From Bacteroidales bacterium (GTDB lineage: Bacteria; Bacteroidota; Bacteroidia; Bacteroidales; WCHB1-69), in assembly GCA_017962275.1 (NCBI GenBank), contig JAGCVQ010000026.1, forward strand, positions 1 through 44,307: a stretch of DNA of 44,307 nucleotides, given 5' to 3'. The notes under the pieces were generated by a model. It had not been told where the DNA came from and made no database searches. It worked only from the letters and a program-made list of their open reading frames with translations. A program made the position numbers and the translations under genes. Shown piece after piece: positions 31,426 through 40,414 of the stretch (the first letter of the stretch is position 1; each line of letters starts with the position of its first letter).

Positions 31426-34400
31426 GTGAGCAAAAAGAGTCTGATCTGGAAAATACCCTGCATCGTTTTAGGTGTCATCTTGGGAATCGTGCTGTTGCTG
31501 TTGATTACAGTGACGGTGATTCTGGTGACGCCCAAAGCCCGCACGGCCGTCTTGCACAAATGCGTGGAGGTGGTCAATGAGCGGACTGACTGGGATGTGG
31601 ACCTGGGACGGCTCTACCTGTCGCCTTTCCATCACTCTCCGATGATTCTCTACCGCGCCTACAAGGGCAAAGAAGACCTGCCGTTGCAGGTGGAAATCGA
31701 CAGTCTCTATGTGGGCCATCGCGGCAAGGACACGCTCATTTACGTCCATGCCCTGCGCCTGCAAGGCAATGTGAATAAACCAGGGGTAGGGGAGTCGAGT
31801 GACGATTTCACCGCCCGCACGATTGTAGTCGATCAACTGCTGCTGGAGCAAACGACCCTCCATTCCGACACGATGATAGCCGCGGTGGGTATCGACGCTA
31901 TTGTGAAGCATCTGAATGTGAAGAGTCCGGGACTCAATATCGCGAAGGGAAATTACCCGCTGCACGGCCTGAAGCTGGCAGATGCGTATGTGGGCATTGA
32001 GCTGCGCGACACGCCCCCCGACGAAGAGGAGGACACCACCTCCACCCCGATGGCTTTCGACATACCGGATGGGGAGTTGCGTAATGTGCGGTTTGTGCTC
32101 AATCCGATGGGACTGGATTTGCGGGCCGGCACGCTGAGCACGAATGTGTTGGCGGATGTGGGGGGCAACCTCTACGATGCGCGTCGCCTCAATATCGGGA
32201 ATGCTTCGCTTACCCTCGGGACCCTGCATCTGCCTTTTGACACGATCTACGGGGATGCGCTGGTGGATTTGAACACCGATCTGATTAACTCGAACCGATT
32301 GTACGTCCGCTCCGATTCGTTCGGGGCGAAAGCGGACCTGACGGCCACGACGCTGAATTTGGAAACGATGCGGGTGGATTTGTCAGGGAACGCCGATTAT
32401 CAAGGCAACAAGGCGAACTTGAGAGGATTCTATGACATCGATGACGAGGTGTATGATATGCTGGTGAATGTCGAGCATGTTAACCTGAATCCGTTCCTCA
32501 AAGACAGTGCATACGTGGATTTGGTCGGCGAAATACATGCGCAGGGGAAAGGGATAGATCCTCATTCTCCCGCGATGAAGTGCAAAGTAGATATGCACCT
32601 GACCAACGGCATCTATGATCAAATCGATGTTTCCGGTCTGACGCTCAACGCCGAATTAGCCAATAAAACCGTTGCCGGGAACCTGCATTTGCCGGTGAAG
32701 ATGACCGACCGTGACCTGCGGCTGAAGGCGGAGACGGAACATCAGTTCCGTGTGTCGGACTTTTTCACCCCCGAACGGATGAACGTGGACTACCACACAC
32801 AGATGAAGCATCTGATTGCCCACGTGGCGGGCGAGGATTTTGACATCAAATCCCTGGACCTTGACTTCACTACGGATACCGCCACCTCGTTGTATTTGGT
32901 CACGCAGGGACTCACCATCGATGCACAAAGCCCAATGCACGCCCTCCGGTTGGTGGATGAAGTGCAACCCTTGCTCAGAATTGTTTCGGACACCGCGTTT
33001 GTGAATTCCATTGTCTCGTTGAAAGACCTGACGCAGTTAGACACGCTCCGAAGGCTTATCCCCGACATACAGGCGGAGATAGAGCTGACGGAGGGGAGTC
33101 CTGTTCAGTCCATCATCGAACGGGCTGGATTGGATATCAACGAGTTGACGTTGTTGTTGAAGTCCGATTCGCTGCAATCTAACCTGACGCTGGATGCTTC
33201 CATACCCTATATTGACCATTCGGATGACAGTGCGGGATTACGCCTGCCCGCTACTACAGCGGCGCTGAGGGTCAACATGACGGAAGGCAAAACCATCGCC
33301 TCGGTCACCGCCAACACCAGCATCACCGATGGCGTGATGAGTGTGGACGACCTTTGTACCGATGCCGCGCTGCAACTGAATCTGGAACGCGACGGGCGCG
33401 AGCTGAAGGGGACGGGGCACCTTGCGCTGGACAGTCTTCTTTACGATGATATGGTTCTCGGAAACCGGACGGCCGATATCCGGATTTCGCCCTCCGAGCA
33501 GTTTGGCAACGCTATTCGGGCGGATTTGCGCTTGGACGATATCCCGCTTGAGCTGGTGGACAACATTCTGGATATGGAAGACATCGAGCTGGACGGCATT
33601 GCGCGGGTGAAGGCTTCCGCAGACGGTTTGCCTGCCCAGATGGACCTCTCCGCCGAAGTGCTCCCGCTGGATGTGACGGTTTATTACAAACCCTACGAAG
33701 TGCTGTTGAATATGGGTGAAACGCCCATCTTGATGAAGCATAACAATGTTGATTTCAACGATTTGCACCTCTATTGCGCCGACAATTCCTATTTGGCTGT
33801 CAACGGTGGATTTGATCTCAACACGATGCGCCTGGATATGGATTTGTCTGCCGACAAGTTCTCTCCGTTGACCCTGGAGCCGGATGGGGTATTACCTGTC
33901 TATGGAGACTTGTCCACCGACATCCGAGGGAAAGTGGCCGGACCGCTGGACAGTATCCTCGCAGACTTGGATATCACCGTCCTGCCCACTACCGACCTCA
34001 CCTATCCGATAGACAAGAAGAATCTGGCGCAAGTGAAGCCCTACGGCACGGTCAACGTTCAATACAATACCGCTGTCGGGGAACTCAACCTGGGCGGACA
34101 AATCAACATTGATGAAGGCGTGGTTCGCTATTCCCCCGATTTGTATCCCATGATGCCCTTCCATGTGGATTCGGGAAGCCATGTCGTCTTCAACGGTCCG
34201 TTGGGACAGACAATGGTGAAAGTCTCTGCTTCGCAGCAGGTGAAATCGGATGTGCAATCGGAGGGCGAAGAGACGCGCCGTGTGGTCTTCAACACGGGTG
34301 TGCGTGTGAACGGCATGCTCGATTCGTTAGGTCTTGACGCCATCGGCTTCTTCCTTGAAGCGCCGGATGACGAGACCGTCACGCGGGAGCTTGCCACTAT

Positions 34401-36231
34401 AGATGAGGAGACCCGTGAAGGCATAGCGGCCGTCTTGCTGGCAACCGGCATGTATATGGGCGAGAGCAATGTGGCTGCGCGAAGGGAAGGCTATACCTTG
34501 TCCAGCATCATCAACAGCCGTCTCAATGCCGCCATGGCGAATTCCAAGATGGGGAAGGTGATCGATGTGGATATCAGTAGCGGACAAACGGTGCATGCGT
34601 CCGGCAAGACCAATGACATGAACATCGCCATCAGCAAGTCCCTGTTCAACGATAAACTGCGCATCACGGTTGGCTCCACCATCTCCGACAACCCGGAGGT
34701 CAACAAAGCCAATGGATTGCTCAGTCGTATTTCCGCAGACTATAAACTGACCCAATCGGGTAATGTGTATCTGCGCCTGTTCTCCCAGCGCGATTATGAC
34801 AACATTTTTGAAGGCGAGCTCAACAAGTCCGGTATAGGTGCGGCGGCTACCAAACAATGGAAGCGTTACCATTTCTCCCCCTCGTTGGGCGATTCTATTT
34901 TACGCACCTACAACCTCACGGCGGATGCGGATGTCGCCTATCGTTCCAACAACAGTATCGGTCCGAACCTCACCCTTGCCCATTCGATGAAGAACCTTTT
35001 GGGACGCGGGGAGACCTTCGCGGTAAAGGGCTACGGGGCGTACTACTGGTCACTGCGCAAACGACAACCGGGAGACCCGAAAACAACCAACACCTACAAA
35101 TTCGGTGTGGATGCCGCGCTCGTGTTCCCGTATCTGCACTGGGTGGGGGACAACAACCCCGACGGCGACACTCGCTACCGGATAGGGTACAAGTACGAAA
35201 ACATTGCCGGTGGATACGGCGTCCACAAGTTCTCCGGTGCTTTCTCGTATTTCATCCGCTCGTCTCGTTATGTCACGCATGTCTTCACGCCCGCCTCGCT
35301 CTCGGTGGTCAGAGTGAAAGCCGAGTCACCGGATTTGATCAATGACGCCACTAACCGTCCGGAACTCCTCAAACTGCTCTACGGAAACGAGTTTATTCCC
35401 TCCATCGGTTATGGGATTACCTATAGTGATTACCGCGCTAAACGGAGGGTCAACACCATGATCGACTTCGAAGTGAAAGAAGCTGGCAACCTGACGAACG
35501 CCATCTATTGCCTGTTTGGACATCCGTGGAGCGAAGTGGACAAAGAGATTGCCCACATCCCATACGATCAGTTTGTCAGGGTGACGGCTGAGCTGTGGAA
35601 TAAGTTCAATCTGACGGAACGAGTATGCATCGCCACGCGGCTTTTCGCTGGAGCCAATTTCCCATTGGGTAACTCCAACGAATCCGCCCCGCTTTCCGAA
35701 GCCTTCTATGCCGGCGGTCCCAACAGCTTGCGTGCAGCGGATCCCTACGCCTACGGGCCGGGCAATTACCATAGCACCCAATACAATCAGAACTTTTTCC
35801 ATGCCGGTGATATAAAACTCGAAGCGAACTTCGAACTGCGTTTCCCCATCGTTTGGAAACTCAATGGCGCCCTGTTCCTCGATGCCGGCAATGTGTGGAA
35901 CTGGTATAATATCTCCGACATCCTCAGTAGTGAAGATTATGCGTCGTTTGTCGAGGGAATGGGGATAACGGAAGAACTGCAGAACGGATTTATCGGAAAT
36001 CCCAACATCGCGAAGCAGATCGCCTTAGGTACCGGCGCGGGTCTCCGTCTCGACATCGACGGACTCGTTATCCGCCTGGACTTGGGTGTAGGCATCCATG
36101 CCCCATACCAAACCTACAAATACACCAAGGAAGGCACGCAGGATCTCACACGACCGATTACCACCTATTACAATATGCCTTCTGTTCTGGATGGCCTGCA
36201 CCTCAATTTCAGCATTGGCTATCCGTTCTGA
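31426..36231 (+). CDS. TamB-type translocation protein fused to an Omp85-like barrel
   Basis: A 1601-residue frame starting with GTG. An N-terminal membrane anchor (IPCIVLGVILGIVLLLLITVTV) is followed by about 1100 residues of repetitive beta structure ending in the DUF490 (TamB) C-terminal region (VVFNTGVRVNGMLDSLGL...LSSIINSRLNAAMANSKMGK...VYLRLFSQRDYDNIFEGEL, quoted in pieces). TamB normally ends about there. Here, from about residue 1150, the frame continues into a TamA/BamA-type outer-membrane barrel (GRGETFAVKGYGAYYW, then LSEAFYAGGPNSLRA, FELRFPIVWKLNGALFLDAGNVW). No POTRA domains are seen. In Bacteroidota TamB and its Omp85 partner TamL are normally separate proteins. The protein would help build the outer membrane; the fusion may be genuine or a deletion or assembly join. 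Confidence 0.85.
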   Translation: MSKKSLIWKIPCIVLGVILGIVLLLLITVTVILVTPKARTAVLHKCVEVVNERTDWDVDLGRLYLSPFHHSPMILYRAYKGKEDLPLQVEIDSLYVGHRGKDTLIYVHALRLQGNVNKPGVGESSDDFTARTIVVDQLLLEQTTLHSDTMIAAVGIDAIVKHLNVKSPGLNIAKGNYPLHGLKLADAYVGIELRDTPPDEEEDTTSTPMAFDIPDGELRNVRFVLNPMGLDLRAGTLSTNVLADVGGNLYDARRLNIGNASLTLGTLHLPFDTIYGDALVDLNTDLINSNRLYVRSDSFGAKADLTATTLNLETMRVDLSGNADYQGNKANLRGFYDIDDEVYDMLVNVEHVNLNPFLKDSAYVDLVGEIHAQGKGIDPHSPAMKCKVDMHLTNGIYDQIDVSGLTLNAELANKTVAGNLHLPVKMTDRDLRLKAETEHQFRVSDFFTPERMNVDYHTQMKHLIAHVAGEDFDIKSLDLDFTTDTATSLYLVTQGLTIDAQSPMHALRLVDEVQPLLRIVSDTAFVNSIVSLKDLTQLDTLRRLIPDIQAEIELTEGSPVQSIIERAGLDINELTLLLKSDSLQSNLTLDASIPYIDHSDDSAGLRLPATTAALRVNMTEGKTIASVTANTSITDGVMSVDDLCTDAALQLNLERDGRELKGTGHLALDSLLYDDMVLGNRTADIRISPSEQFGNAIRADLRLDDIPLELVDNILDMEDIELDGIARVKASADGLPAQMDLSAEVLPLDVTVYYKPYEVLLNMGETPILMKHNNVDFNDLHLYCADNSYLAVNGGFDLNTMRLDMDLSADKFSPLTLEPDGVLPVYGDLSTDIRGKVAGPLDSILADLDITVLPTTDLTYPIDKKNLAQVKPYGTVNVQYNTAVGELNLGGQINIDEGVVRYSPDLYPMMPFHVDSGSHVVFNGPLGQTMVKVSASQQVKSDVQSEGEETRRVVFNTGVRVNGMLDSLGLDAIGFFLEAPDDETVTRELATIDEETREGIAAVLLATGMYMGESNVAARREGYTLSSIINSRLNAAMANSKMGKVIDVDISSGQTVHASGKTNDMNIAISKSLFNDKLRITVGSTISDNPEVNKANGLLSRISADYKLTQSGNVYLRLFSQRDYDNIFEGELNKSGIGAAATKQWKRYHFSPSLGDSILRTYNLTADADVAYRSNNSIGPNLTLAHSMKNLLGRGETFAVKGYGAYYWSLRKRQPGDPKTTNTYKFGVDAALVFPYLHWVGDNNPDGDTRYRIGYKYENIAGGYGVHKFSGAFSYFIRSSRYVTHVFTPASLSVVRVKAESPDLINDATNRPELLKLLYGNEFIPSIGYGITYSDYRAKRRVNTMIDFEVKEAGNLTNAIYCLFGHPWSEVDKEIAHIPYDQFVRVTAELWNKFNLTERVCIATRLFAGANFPLGNSNESAPLSEAFYAGGPNSLRAADPYAYGPGNYHSTQYNQNFFHAGDIKLEANFELRFPIVWKLNGALFLDAGNVWNWYNISDILSSEDYASFVEGMGITEELQNGFIGNPNIAKQIALGTGAGLRLDIDGLVIRLDLGVGIHAPYQTYKYTKEGTQDLTRPITTYYNMPSVLDGLHLNFSIGYPF

Positions 36232-36250
36232 TGGATCGAAGGGGGTACAT

Positions 36251-36293
36251 GAAAAAAGCACTCCCGAATTTCTTCGTAAGTGCTTGATTTTTA
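36251..36293. terminator. Bidirectional terminator between the TamB fusion and tRNA-Val
   Basis: The stem AAGCACT (36256-36262) and AGTGCTT (36279-36285) is flanked by a T-run on the minus strand (for the tRNA) and by GATTTTTAG on the plus strand (for the TamB gene). Confidence 0.75.
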
Positions 36294-36296
36294 GTG

Positions 36297-36371
36297 TGGG
36301 AACTACTAGATTCGAACTAGTGACCCTCTGCTTGTAAGGCAGATGCTCTAAACCAACTGAGCTAAGCTCCC
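36297..36371 (-). tRNA. tRNA-Val(UAC)
   Basis: The minus strand folds into a complete 75-base tRNA: acceptor GGGAGCT paired with AGTTCCC (one G-U), D arm GCTC/GAGC, anticodon stem TCTGC/GCAGA with loop CTTACAA (anticodon TAC), and T arm ACTAG/CTAGT around TTCGAAT. The discriminator base is A; CCA is not encoded. Confidence 0.96.
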
Positions 36372-36386
36372 TCGCAAATGCGGCTG

Positions 36387-36394
36387 CAAAAATA
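36387..36394 (-). promoter_or_regulatory. -7 promoter element of tRNA-Val
   Basis: On the minus strand TATTTTTG fits TAnnTTTG and lies 15 bases upstream of the tRNA 5' end. Confidence 0.6.
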
Positions 36395-36457
36395 CACTTT
36401 TTTTCGTTATTCTCGAACGGATCCGATAAAAAACGGAATCCGCTGTCATAGAGCGGT

Positions 36458-37036
36458 TTAGAAAATCACCCCGACGGTGATGCCGGCGTATTGGGGCAAC
36501 CGGCCCTCCTTGTTTCGGAAATAATGCTGCAACGACAAGCGATAATCCGCGCCGATGGTGATGAACCCGAACCGGAAGTCGAAGCCGGTGGTGAAGAGCA
36601 CCCATTGGCTCTCGATGTTGGTCTTGTCGTACCCCAAGATGTTTTCCGTCACCTTCAGCAGTGGCTGGTAGGAGATGCCCACGTTCGGCATGAACGTGAT
36701 TTTCTTCGTGATGGGCACCTCGCCCACCGCCTTGATGGGGATGATCAGATAGCGCGTCTCCACCAAATCATTGATGCTCTCGCCGTTGTGGAGATTCACC
36801 TCGAAACGGCTCTTGAAGTACTGGTAACCGAGACCGATCTCGCCGTACACATACTTGCCCGCCCGGAAATAGACTCCGAAATGCGGCGTCCTCAGATTCG
36901 TCAGGTAGTCCTCATACGAGTAGGCCCTCACCAACGGGATCTGCGTGGAAATCCGGAACCCGAACTGGTACCAGTTTTGCGCGCCGGCCGCCATTCCGAA
37001 CAATCCAAACAACAACAAAAGAAAAAGCCGTTTCAT
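36458..37036 (-). CDS. Small outer-membrane beta-barrel protein
   Basis: A 192-residue protein with a signal peptide (MKRLFLLLLFGLFGMAAGAQ) and about eight alternating amphipathic strands (FGVYFRAGKYVYGEIGLGYQYF, in part; ITFMPNVGISYQPLL; VLFTTGFDFRFGFITIGADYRL). The last residue is Phe (VGVIF), the usual barrel end signal for BamA. It resembles the generic Bacteroidota eight-stranded barrel group that includes PorT-like proteins; a specific role cannot be given. It is the last gene of a five-gene minus-strand run, 11 bases after pth. Confidence 0.82.
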   Translation of the reverse strand: MKRLFLLLLFGLFGMAAGAQNWYQFGFRISTQIPLVRAYSYEDYLTNLRTPHFGVYFRAGKYVYGEIGLGYQYFKSRFEVNLHNGESINDLVETRYLIIPIKAVGEVPITKKITFMPNVGISYQPLLKVTENILGYDKTNIESQWVLFTTGFDFRFGFITIGADYRLSLQHYFRNKEGRLPQYAGITVGVIF

Positions 37037-37047
37037 CTCACGCTCAA

Positions 37048-37662
37048 TTACTCATTACTGATTTCTAATTGCTTGGCCAGTTCCGTCTCTTTCGTGTTGA
37101 ACTGGTTCATGGTGTGTTGCATGCCCACGGTGACGAAAGATTTCACGGCGCTGACAGCCCGGTCGAGACAAGGTTCCACCAATTTGAGTTCCTCGGAGGA
37201 GAAGCGGCTGAGCACGTAATCGACCTGGTAGCCCTGGGCGTAGTCCTTGCCGATGCCGCAACGCATGCGCGGGATGTCGGTGCGGCCCAACGTCTCGATG
37301 ATGTTGCCGATGCCGTTGTGCGAACCGCCGCCGCCCTTGGGTTTCAGCTTGAAGATGCCCAACGGAAGGTCGATGTCGTCGTAAATCACCAGACAGTGAT
37401 CCACGGAGACGTTTTCCTCTGCCAGCCAGTATTTCACCGCCTTGCCACTGAGGTTCATGTAGGTGGTGGGCATCAGGATGACAAGCTCGCGGCCCTTGAA
37501 CGAGGCGCGGGCCACGTATGCCAGCCGGTCGTTCTTGAATTCCGCCTTGAACGCCTTCGCCACTGCGTTGGCCACCTCGAAACCGTAGTTATGTCTTGTG
37601 CCGGCGTATTGCTGCTCGGCATTTCCCAATCCCACAATCAGATAGCGTTTCTCATTCTCCAT
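37048..37662 (-). CDS. pth: Peptidyl-tRNA hydrolase
   Basis: A 204-residue enzyme that frees tRNA from peptidyl-tRNA dropped by the ribosome. Conserved residues are readable: GLGNAEQQYAGTRHNYGF with Asn14 and catalytic His24, PTTYMNLSGKAV with the substrate-binding Asn, YDDIDLPLG with the catalytic Asp, and the GGGGSHNGIGNI loop. Length is normal. It overlaps the 3' end of rsmD by 11 bases, indicating coupled translation. Confidence 0.96.
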   Translation of the reverse strand: MENEKRYLIVGLGNAEQQYAGTRHNYGFEVANAVAKAFKAEFKNDRLAYVARASFKGRELVILMPTTYMNLSGKAVKYWLAEENVSVDHCLVIYDDIDLPLGIFKLKPKGGGGSHNGIGNIIETLGRTDIPRMRCGIGKDYAQGYQVDYVLSRFSSEELKLVEPCLDRAVSAVKSFVTVGMQHTMNQFNTKETELAKQLEISNE

Positions 37663-38224
37663 CCTTTTCCTCGCTTTCTTCTTCAGACATGTTCACAAAA
37701 AAGGAAAAATGCAGCTTTCCGTAGCGACGATGGTCGTAAAACTTCGGATGACCGGAAAAATCGTGCTTCCCGGAATGTTCCATCACCAACCAGCCGTCGG
37801 GCAGCAACAGGTTGTGCTCGAACACGTTGTCGATGATCTTCTCGATGTTCGGCAGGTCGTAAGGCGGGTCGGCGAAGATGATGTTGAACTGCTGCCGGCA
37901 CGAGGCGGTGTAGGCGAAGGCGTCCTGCCGGATCACCGTCACCTGGTCGTTGTAGCGCAGCTGGTCGATGGTCTTCTGGATGAACTTGGTGCACAATGGA
38001 CTCTCATCGACCGCCACCACGGAAATCGCCTCGCGGGAAGCAAACTCGTAGGTGATGTTGCCGGTGCCCGCAAAAAGATCGAGTACCCGCACATTATCGA
38101 GGTAGAAATAGTTGTTCAGGATGTTGAAAAGGCTCTCCTTGCCCATGTCCATGGTCGGGCGCACGGGCAAGTTGGTGGGCGCGACAATATGCCGGCCCCG
38201 GTTTTTTCCACTGATGATTCGCAT
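37652..38224 (-). CDS. rsmD: 16S rRNA (guanine966-N2)-methyltransferase RsmD
   Basis: A 190-residue AdoMet enzyme that methylates G966 of 16S rRNA. It starts MRIISGKNRGRHI, the usual RsmD opening, followed by RPTMDMGKESLFNIL, the AdoMet loop LDLFAGTGNITYE and the catalytic motif ADPPYDLP. Length is normal. The acidic tail (EEESEEKDGE) overlaps the pth start. The DUF3822 gene ends 2 bases upstream, a pairing common in Bacteroidota. Confidence 0.94.
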   Translation of the reverse strand: MRIISGKNRGRHIVAPTNLPVRPTMDMGKESLFNILNNYFYLDNVRVLDLFAGTGNITYEFASREAISVVAVDESPLCTKFIQKTIDQLRYNDQVTVIRQDAFAYTASCRQQFNIIFADPPYDLPNIEKIIDNVFEHNLLLPDGWLVMEHSGKHDFSGHPKFYDHRRYGKLHFSFFVNMSEEESEEKDGE

Positions 38225-38226
38225 GA

Positions 38227-38898
38227 TTACAGGATGACGGGATTCAGGTTACACGATTTGAGCAGCTGCGGCAACTTCCGGTTCTCCTCCGCAAGGAATT
38301 GCAGATAGACCGCGGGCTGGCGCAGGTTTTGCTGCCGGATGACGTTGAGGATGTGGTAGAAAGTGTCTTCGGGCTCGGCCGGACGGAAGCGGTTCATGAG
38401 GAGCACCTCCTCTTTCTGCACCGCCACGATGTCCGTGAAGTCGTCGTTGAGGGCGGCGATGAGGGCAGGCTGAGGCCCCTGGGCGCACAGGAAGCGGTAG
38501 AGCAAGGTGGCTTCGGAGACGGTCTGTGTGGGGTAGGGCAGTCGTCCTACGGTGTCGGCCTCATTCTGCGTCAGGAAATAGACGGCGCGGTAAGTCCCCA
38601 CCGTGTCGGAAAAGGTGGCTCCGAGCTGGGTGGTGTCGAACTGCAGGGCGAGGTAGTCGCGGTCTTTGGACGGGTCGTAAAGCTCTTCAGGCACGAGCAT
38701 CGGGATATGCCGTGCGGCCACCACGTTGACGGTCTCGCCGAGGGGGAAGAAGAGCGGGGCCTGGGTGGTGAGCAACGCCCCCGAGCTGTTCGGGAAGTCC
38801 CGATAGGTCAGCTTGCCTCCGTCGGGCTTATAAAACGAGAATCCATCCGGCGACATGCGGATGGATTCTCTTCCATATACTTGAATAGATGGGTTCAT
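38227..38898 (-). CDS. DUF3822 family protein
   Basis: A 223-residue cytoplasmic protein matching the DUF3822 family, which in Bacteroidota is regularly encoded directly upstream of rsmD, as here (2-base gap). Recognisable features are the N-terminal SPDGFSFYKPDG strand, FFPLGETVNVVAARHIPMLVPEELYD, and the middle AVYFLTQNEAD segment. The biochemical function is not established; no active-site motif is visible. The conserved neighbourhood suggests a part in ribosome or translation-linked work, but this is inference. Confidence 0.78.
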   Translation of the reverse strand: MNPSIQVYGRESIRMSPDGFSFYKPDGGKLTYRDFPNSSGALLTTQAPLFFPLGETVNVVAARHIPMLVPEELYDPSKDRDYLALQFDTTQLGATFSDTVGTYRAVYFLTQNEADTVGRLPYPTQTVSEATLLYRFLCAQGPQPALIAALNDDFTDIVAVQKEEVLLMNRFRPAEPEDTFYHILNVIRQQNLRQPAVYLQFLAEENRKLPQLLKSCNLNPVIL

Positions 38899-38909
38899 CG
38901 GTCGGGGTT

Positions 38910-39590
38910 TTACTCCCAGCTGCCGGCCGTGCTGGCTTCGGTCAGGGAGCCCATGTAGATGCCCTCGTATTGGGACTTGTACTGGTTCTCCTCGGAGAGG
39001 TTGTTGTAGAAAATCTTGTTCCAGAGACGGGTCAGCGGACCGGCGTTCTCCGGGGTGATGGACTTGTCCATGTTGTAGAGCATGTCGTCCAAGCTCACGT
39101 CAATGCGATAGACGGGGATGGTGTAGGTCTTGCTGGAGAGGGAGTCGGTCTGGATCTGGTACTTTTTCTCCTTGTTGGAGAACGGGATGTACTGGAAGTG
39201 CTTGAAGTTCTCTGCCGGAACCTTGTGGTCGATGTCTAAAATCTTCTCCAAAGCGGGCACCTCGACAATCTCCTTGTGGATGAGGCCCAGTTTGAAGGCT
39301 TCGGCCTCGCTCATGGTGTCGGGGAAGTTACCGACGTTCTTCTCGATCTGCACGGTGCCGTTTTGGACGAAATCCATCAGCTTGTCAATGTCATCGGCAT
39401 AGACTTTGTGGACGTTCTTATAGACGGCCTGGGCACTGCGGATGGCCAGCAGATTCTGCACGTTGGCCTCCTTGCGGAGCTCGTAAACGGTTTTGAATTT
39501 TTCGGGACGCATGATGCTCCGTGCGGCGAAGATGGCCAAAACGACCACCACGATGGCCAATAAAATAGCGATTAACCTTCTAATTTTCAT
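38910..39590 (-). CDS. Membrane-anchored protein of unknown function
   Basis: A 226-residue protein with one N-terminal membrane helix (LIAILLAIVVVVLAIFAARSI, in part) followed by a soluble domain that begins FKTVYELRKEANVQNLLAIRSAQ, then AVYKNVHKVYADDIDKLMDFV. This helix-rich start loosely recalls pseudopilins and similar proteins, but the membrane segment is not a prepilin signal. The rest (AENFKHFQYIPFSNKEKKYQI; TYTIPVYRIDVSLDDML) is mixed alpha/beta. No family was assigned. It is the first gene of the minus-strand run leading to DUF3822, rsmD, pth and the barrel protein and follows a good -7 promoter box. Confidence 0.78.
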   Translation of the reverse strand: MKIRRLIAILLAIVVVVLAIFAARSIMRPEKFKTVYELRKEANVQNLLAIRSAQAVYKNVHKVYADDIDKLMDFVQNGTVQIEKNVGNFPDTMSEAEAFKLGLIHKEIVEVPALEKILDIDHKVPAENFKHFQYIPFSNKEKKYQIQTDSLSSKTYTIPVYRIDVSLDDMLYNMDKSITPENAGPLTRLWNKIFYNNLSEENQYKSQYEGIYMGSLTEASTAGSWE

Positions 39591-39638
39591 AACGTTATAT
39601 AACTTTTTTGATTAAATTCCTATTCCTAAAATTATCTG

Positions 39639-39646
39639 CAAAAGTA
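39639..39646 (-). promoter_or_regulatory. -7 promoter element of the five-gene minus-strand operon
   Basis: TACTTTTG on the minus strand lies about 48 bases upstream of the ATG at 39590. A TTTG (minus strand, 39662-39665) is near but spaced only 15 bases away. Confidence 0.6.
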
Positions 39647-39705
39647 GTAAAAAAATGACAACAAATTTTCCTCCGGCAAAATTATTTTCAAATGGTGATT
39701 GTGAA

Positions 39706-40344
39706 TTAAAAGAGGATGCGGTGGATGCCGGCCTCGTGAGGGGTGGTGATGAGATTCTTAAAACGTTGGTAGTCAGACGGATTCTCCACGAAATCCACGT
39801 TCTCGGTATCGACGAGAAGGATGGGAATCTGCTGGTTTTCACGGAAGTAGGTGAGGTATTTCTCCTGGATGTCGGAAAGGTATTCCAAGGTGATGTCCTT
39901 TTCGAAGGGACGGTTGCGCTTGGCAATCTGCCGGAGTAGCCGGTCGGGTTTGGTGTAGAGGTAGAGAATCAGGTCGGGTTTGGGCAGGTTGGTGGCGACG
40001 GCGTCGAACACCATGCGGAAGAGCGCGAACTCGTCGGGGGAAAGGTTGTTCTTGGAGAAGAGCAAGCACTTGTCGATGAAGTAGTCGCCGAGGACGAAGT
40101 CGGTGAAGAGGTCGCGGGAAGGGAGCATCGACTTGAGCTGCTGGTAACGGTCCATCAGGAAGGTCATCTCCACGGGCAGCGCGTAGTGCTCGGGATCCTT
40201 GTAGAATTTCTCAAGGAAAGGGTTGTCGGCAAAGCGTTCCAACACCAGTTCGGCGTTGAAATCCTGGGCCAGCATGGTGCTGAGGGTGGTTTTGCCCGCC
40301 CCGATGCTGCCCTCCACAACGATGTAATTATAAGGTACTTTCAT
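39706..40344 (-). CDS. Deoxynucleoside kinase
   Basis: A 212-residue P-loop kinase of the dNK/dGK-dAK family, which phosphorylates deoxynucleosides for the salvage pathway. The N-terminal P-loop is VEGSIGAGKTTLS (about residues 10-22). LERFADNPFL carries the catalytic Glu-type region, MDRYQQL is a substrate-binding segment, and KRNRPFEKDITLEYL contains the LID arginines. Length is normal. It lies downstream of folK on the same strand, separated by a heptamer array in the 70-base gap. Base specificity cannot be deduced. Confidence 0.9.
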   Translation of the reverse strand: MKVPYNYIVVEGSIGAGKTTLSTMLAQDFNAELVLERFADNPFLEKFYKDPEHYALPVEMTFLMDRYQQLKSMLPSRDLFTDFVLGDYFIDKCLLFSKNNLSPDEFALFRMVFDAVATNLPKPDLILYLYTKPDRLLRQIAKRNRPFEKDITLEYLSDIQEKYLTYFRENQQIPILLVDTENVDFVENPSDYQRFKNLITTPHEAGIHRILF

Positions 40345-40345
40345 T

Positions 40346-40380
40346 GTTCAAGGTTCAAAGTTCAAAGTTCAAGGTTCAAG
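40346..40380 (-). repeat. Heptamer array between folK and the kinase gene
   Basis: Five units of GTTCAAG or GTTCAAA on the plus strand. In the sense direction of folK they read CTTGAAC or TTTGAAC, each containing TGA. The array ends one base from the kinase ATG. Confidence 0.88.
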
Positions 40381-40414
40381 GTTTCACACAATCGGGCCAA
40401 TCCGTATGAATAAG

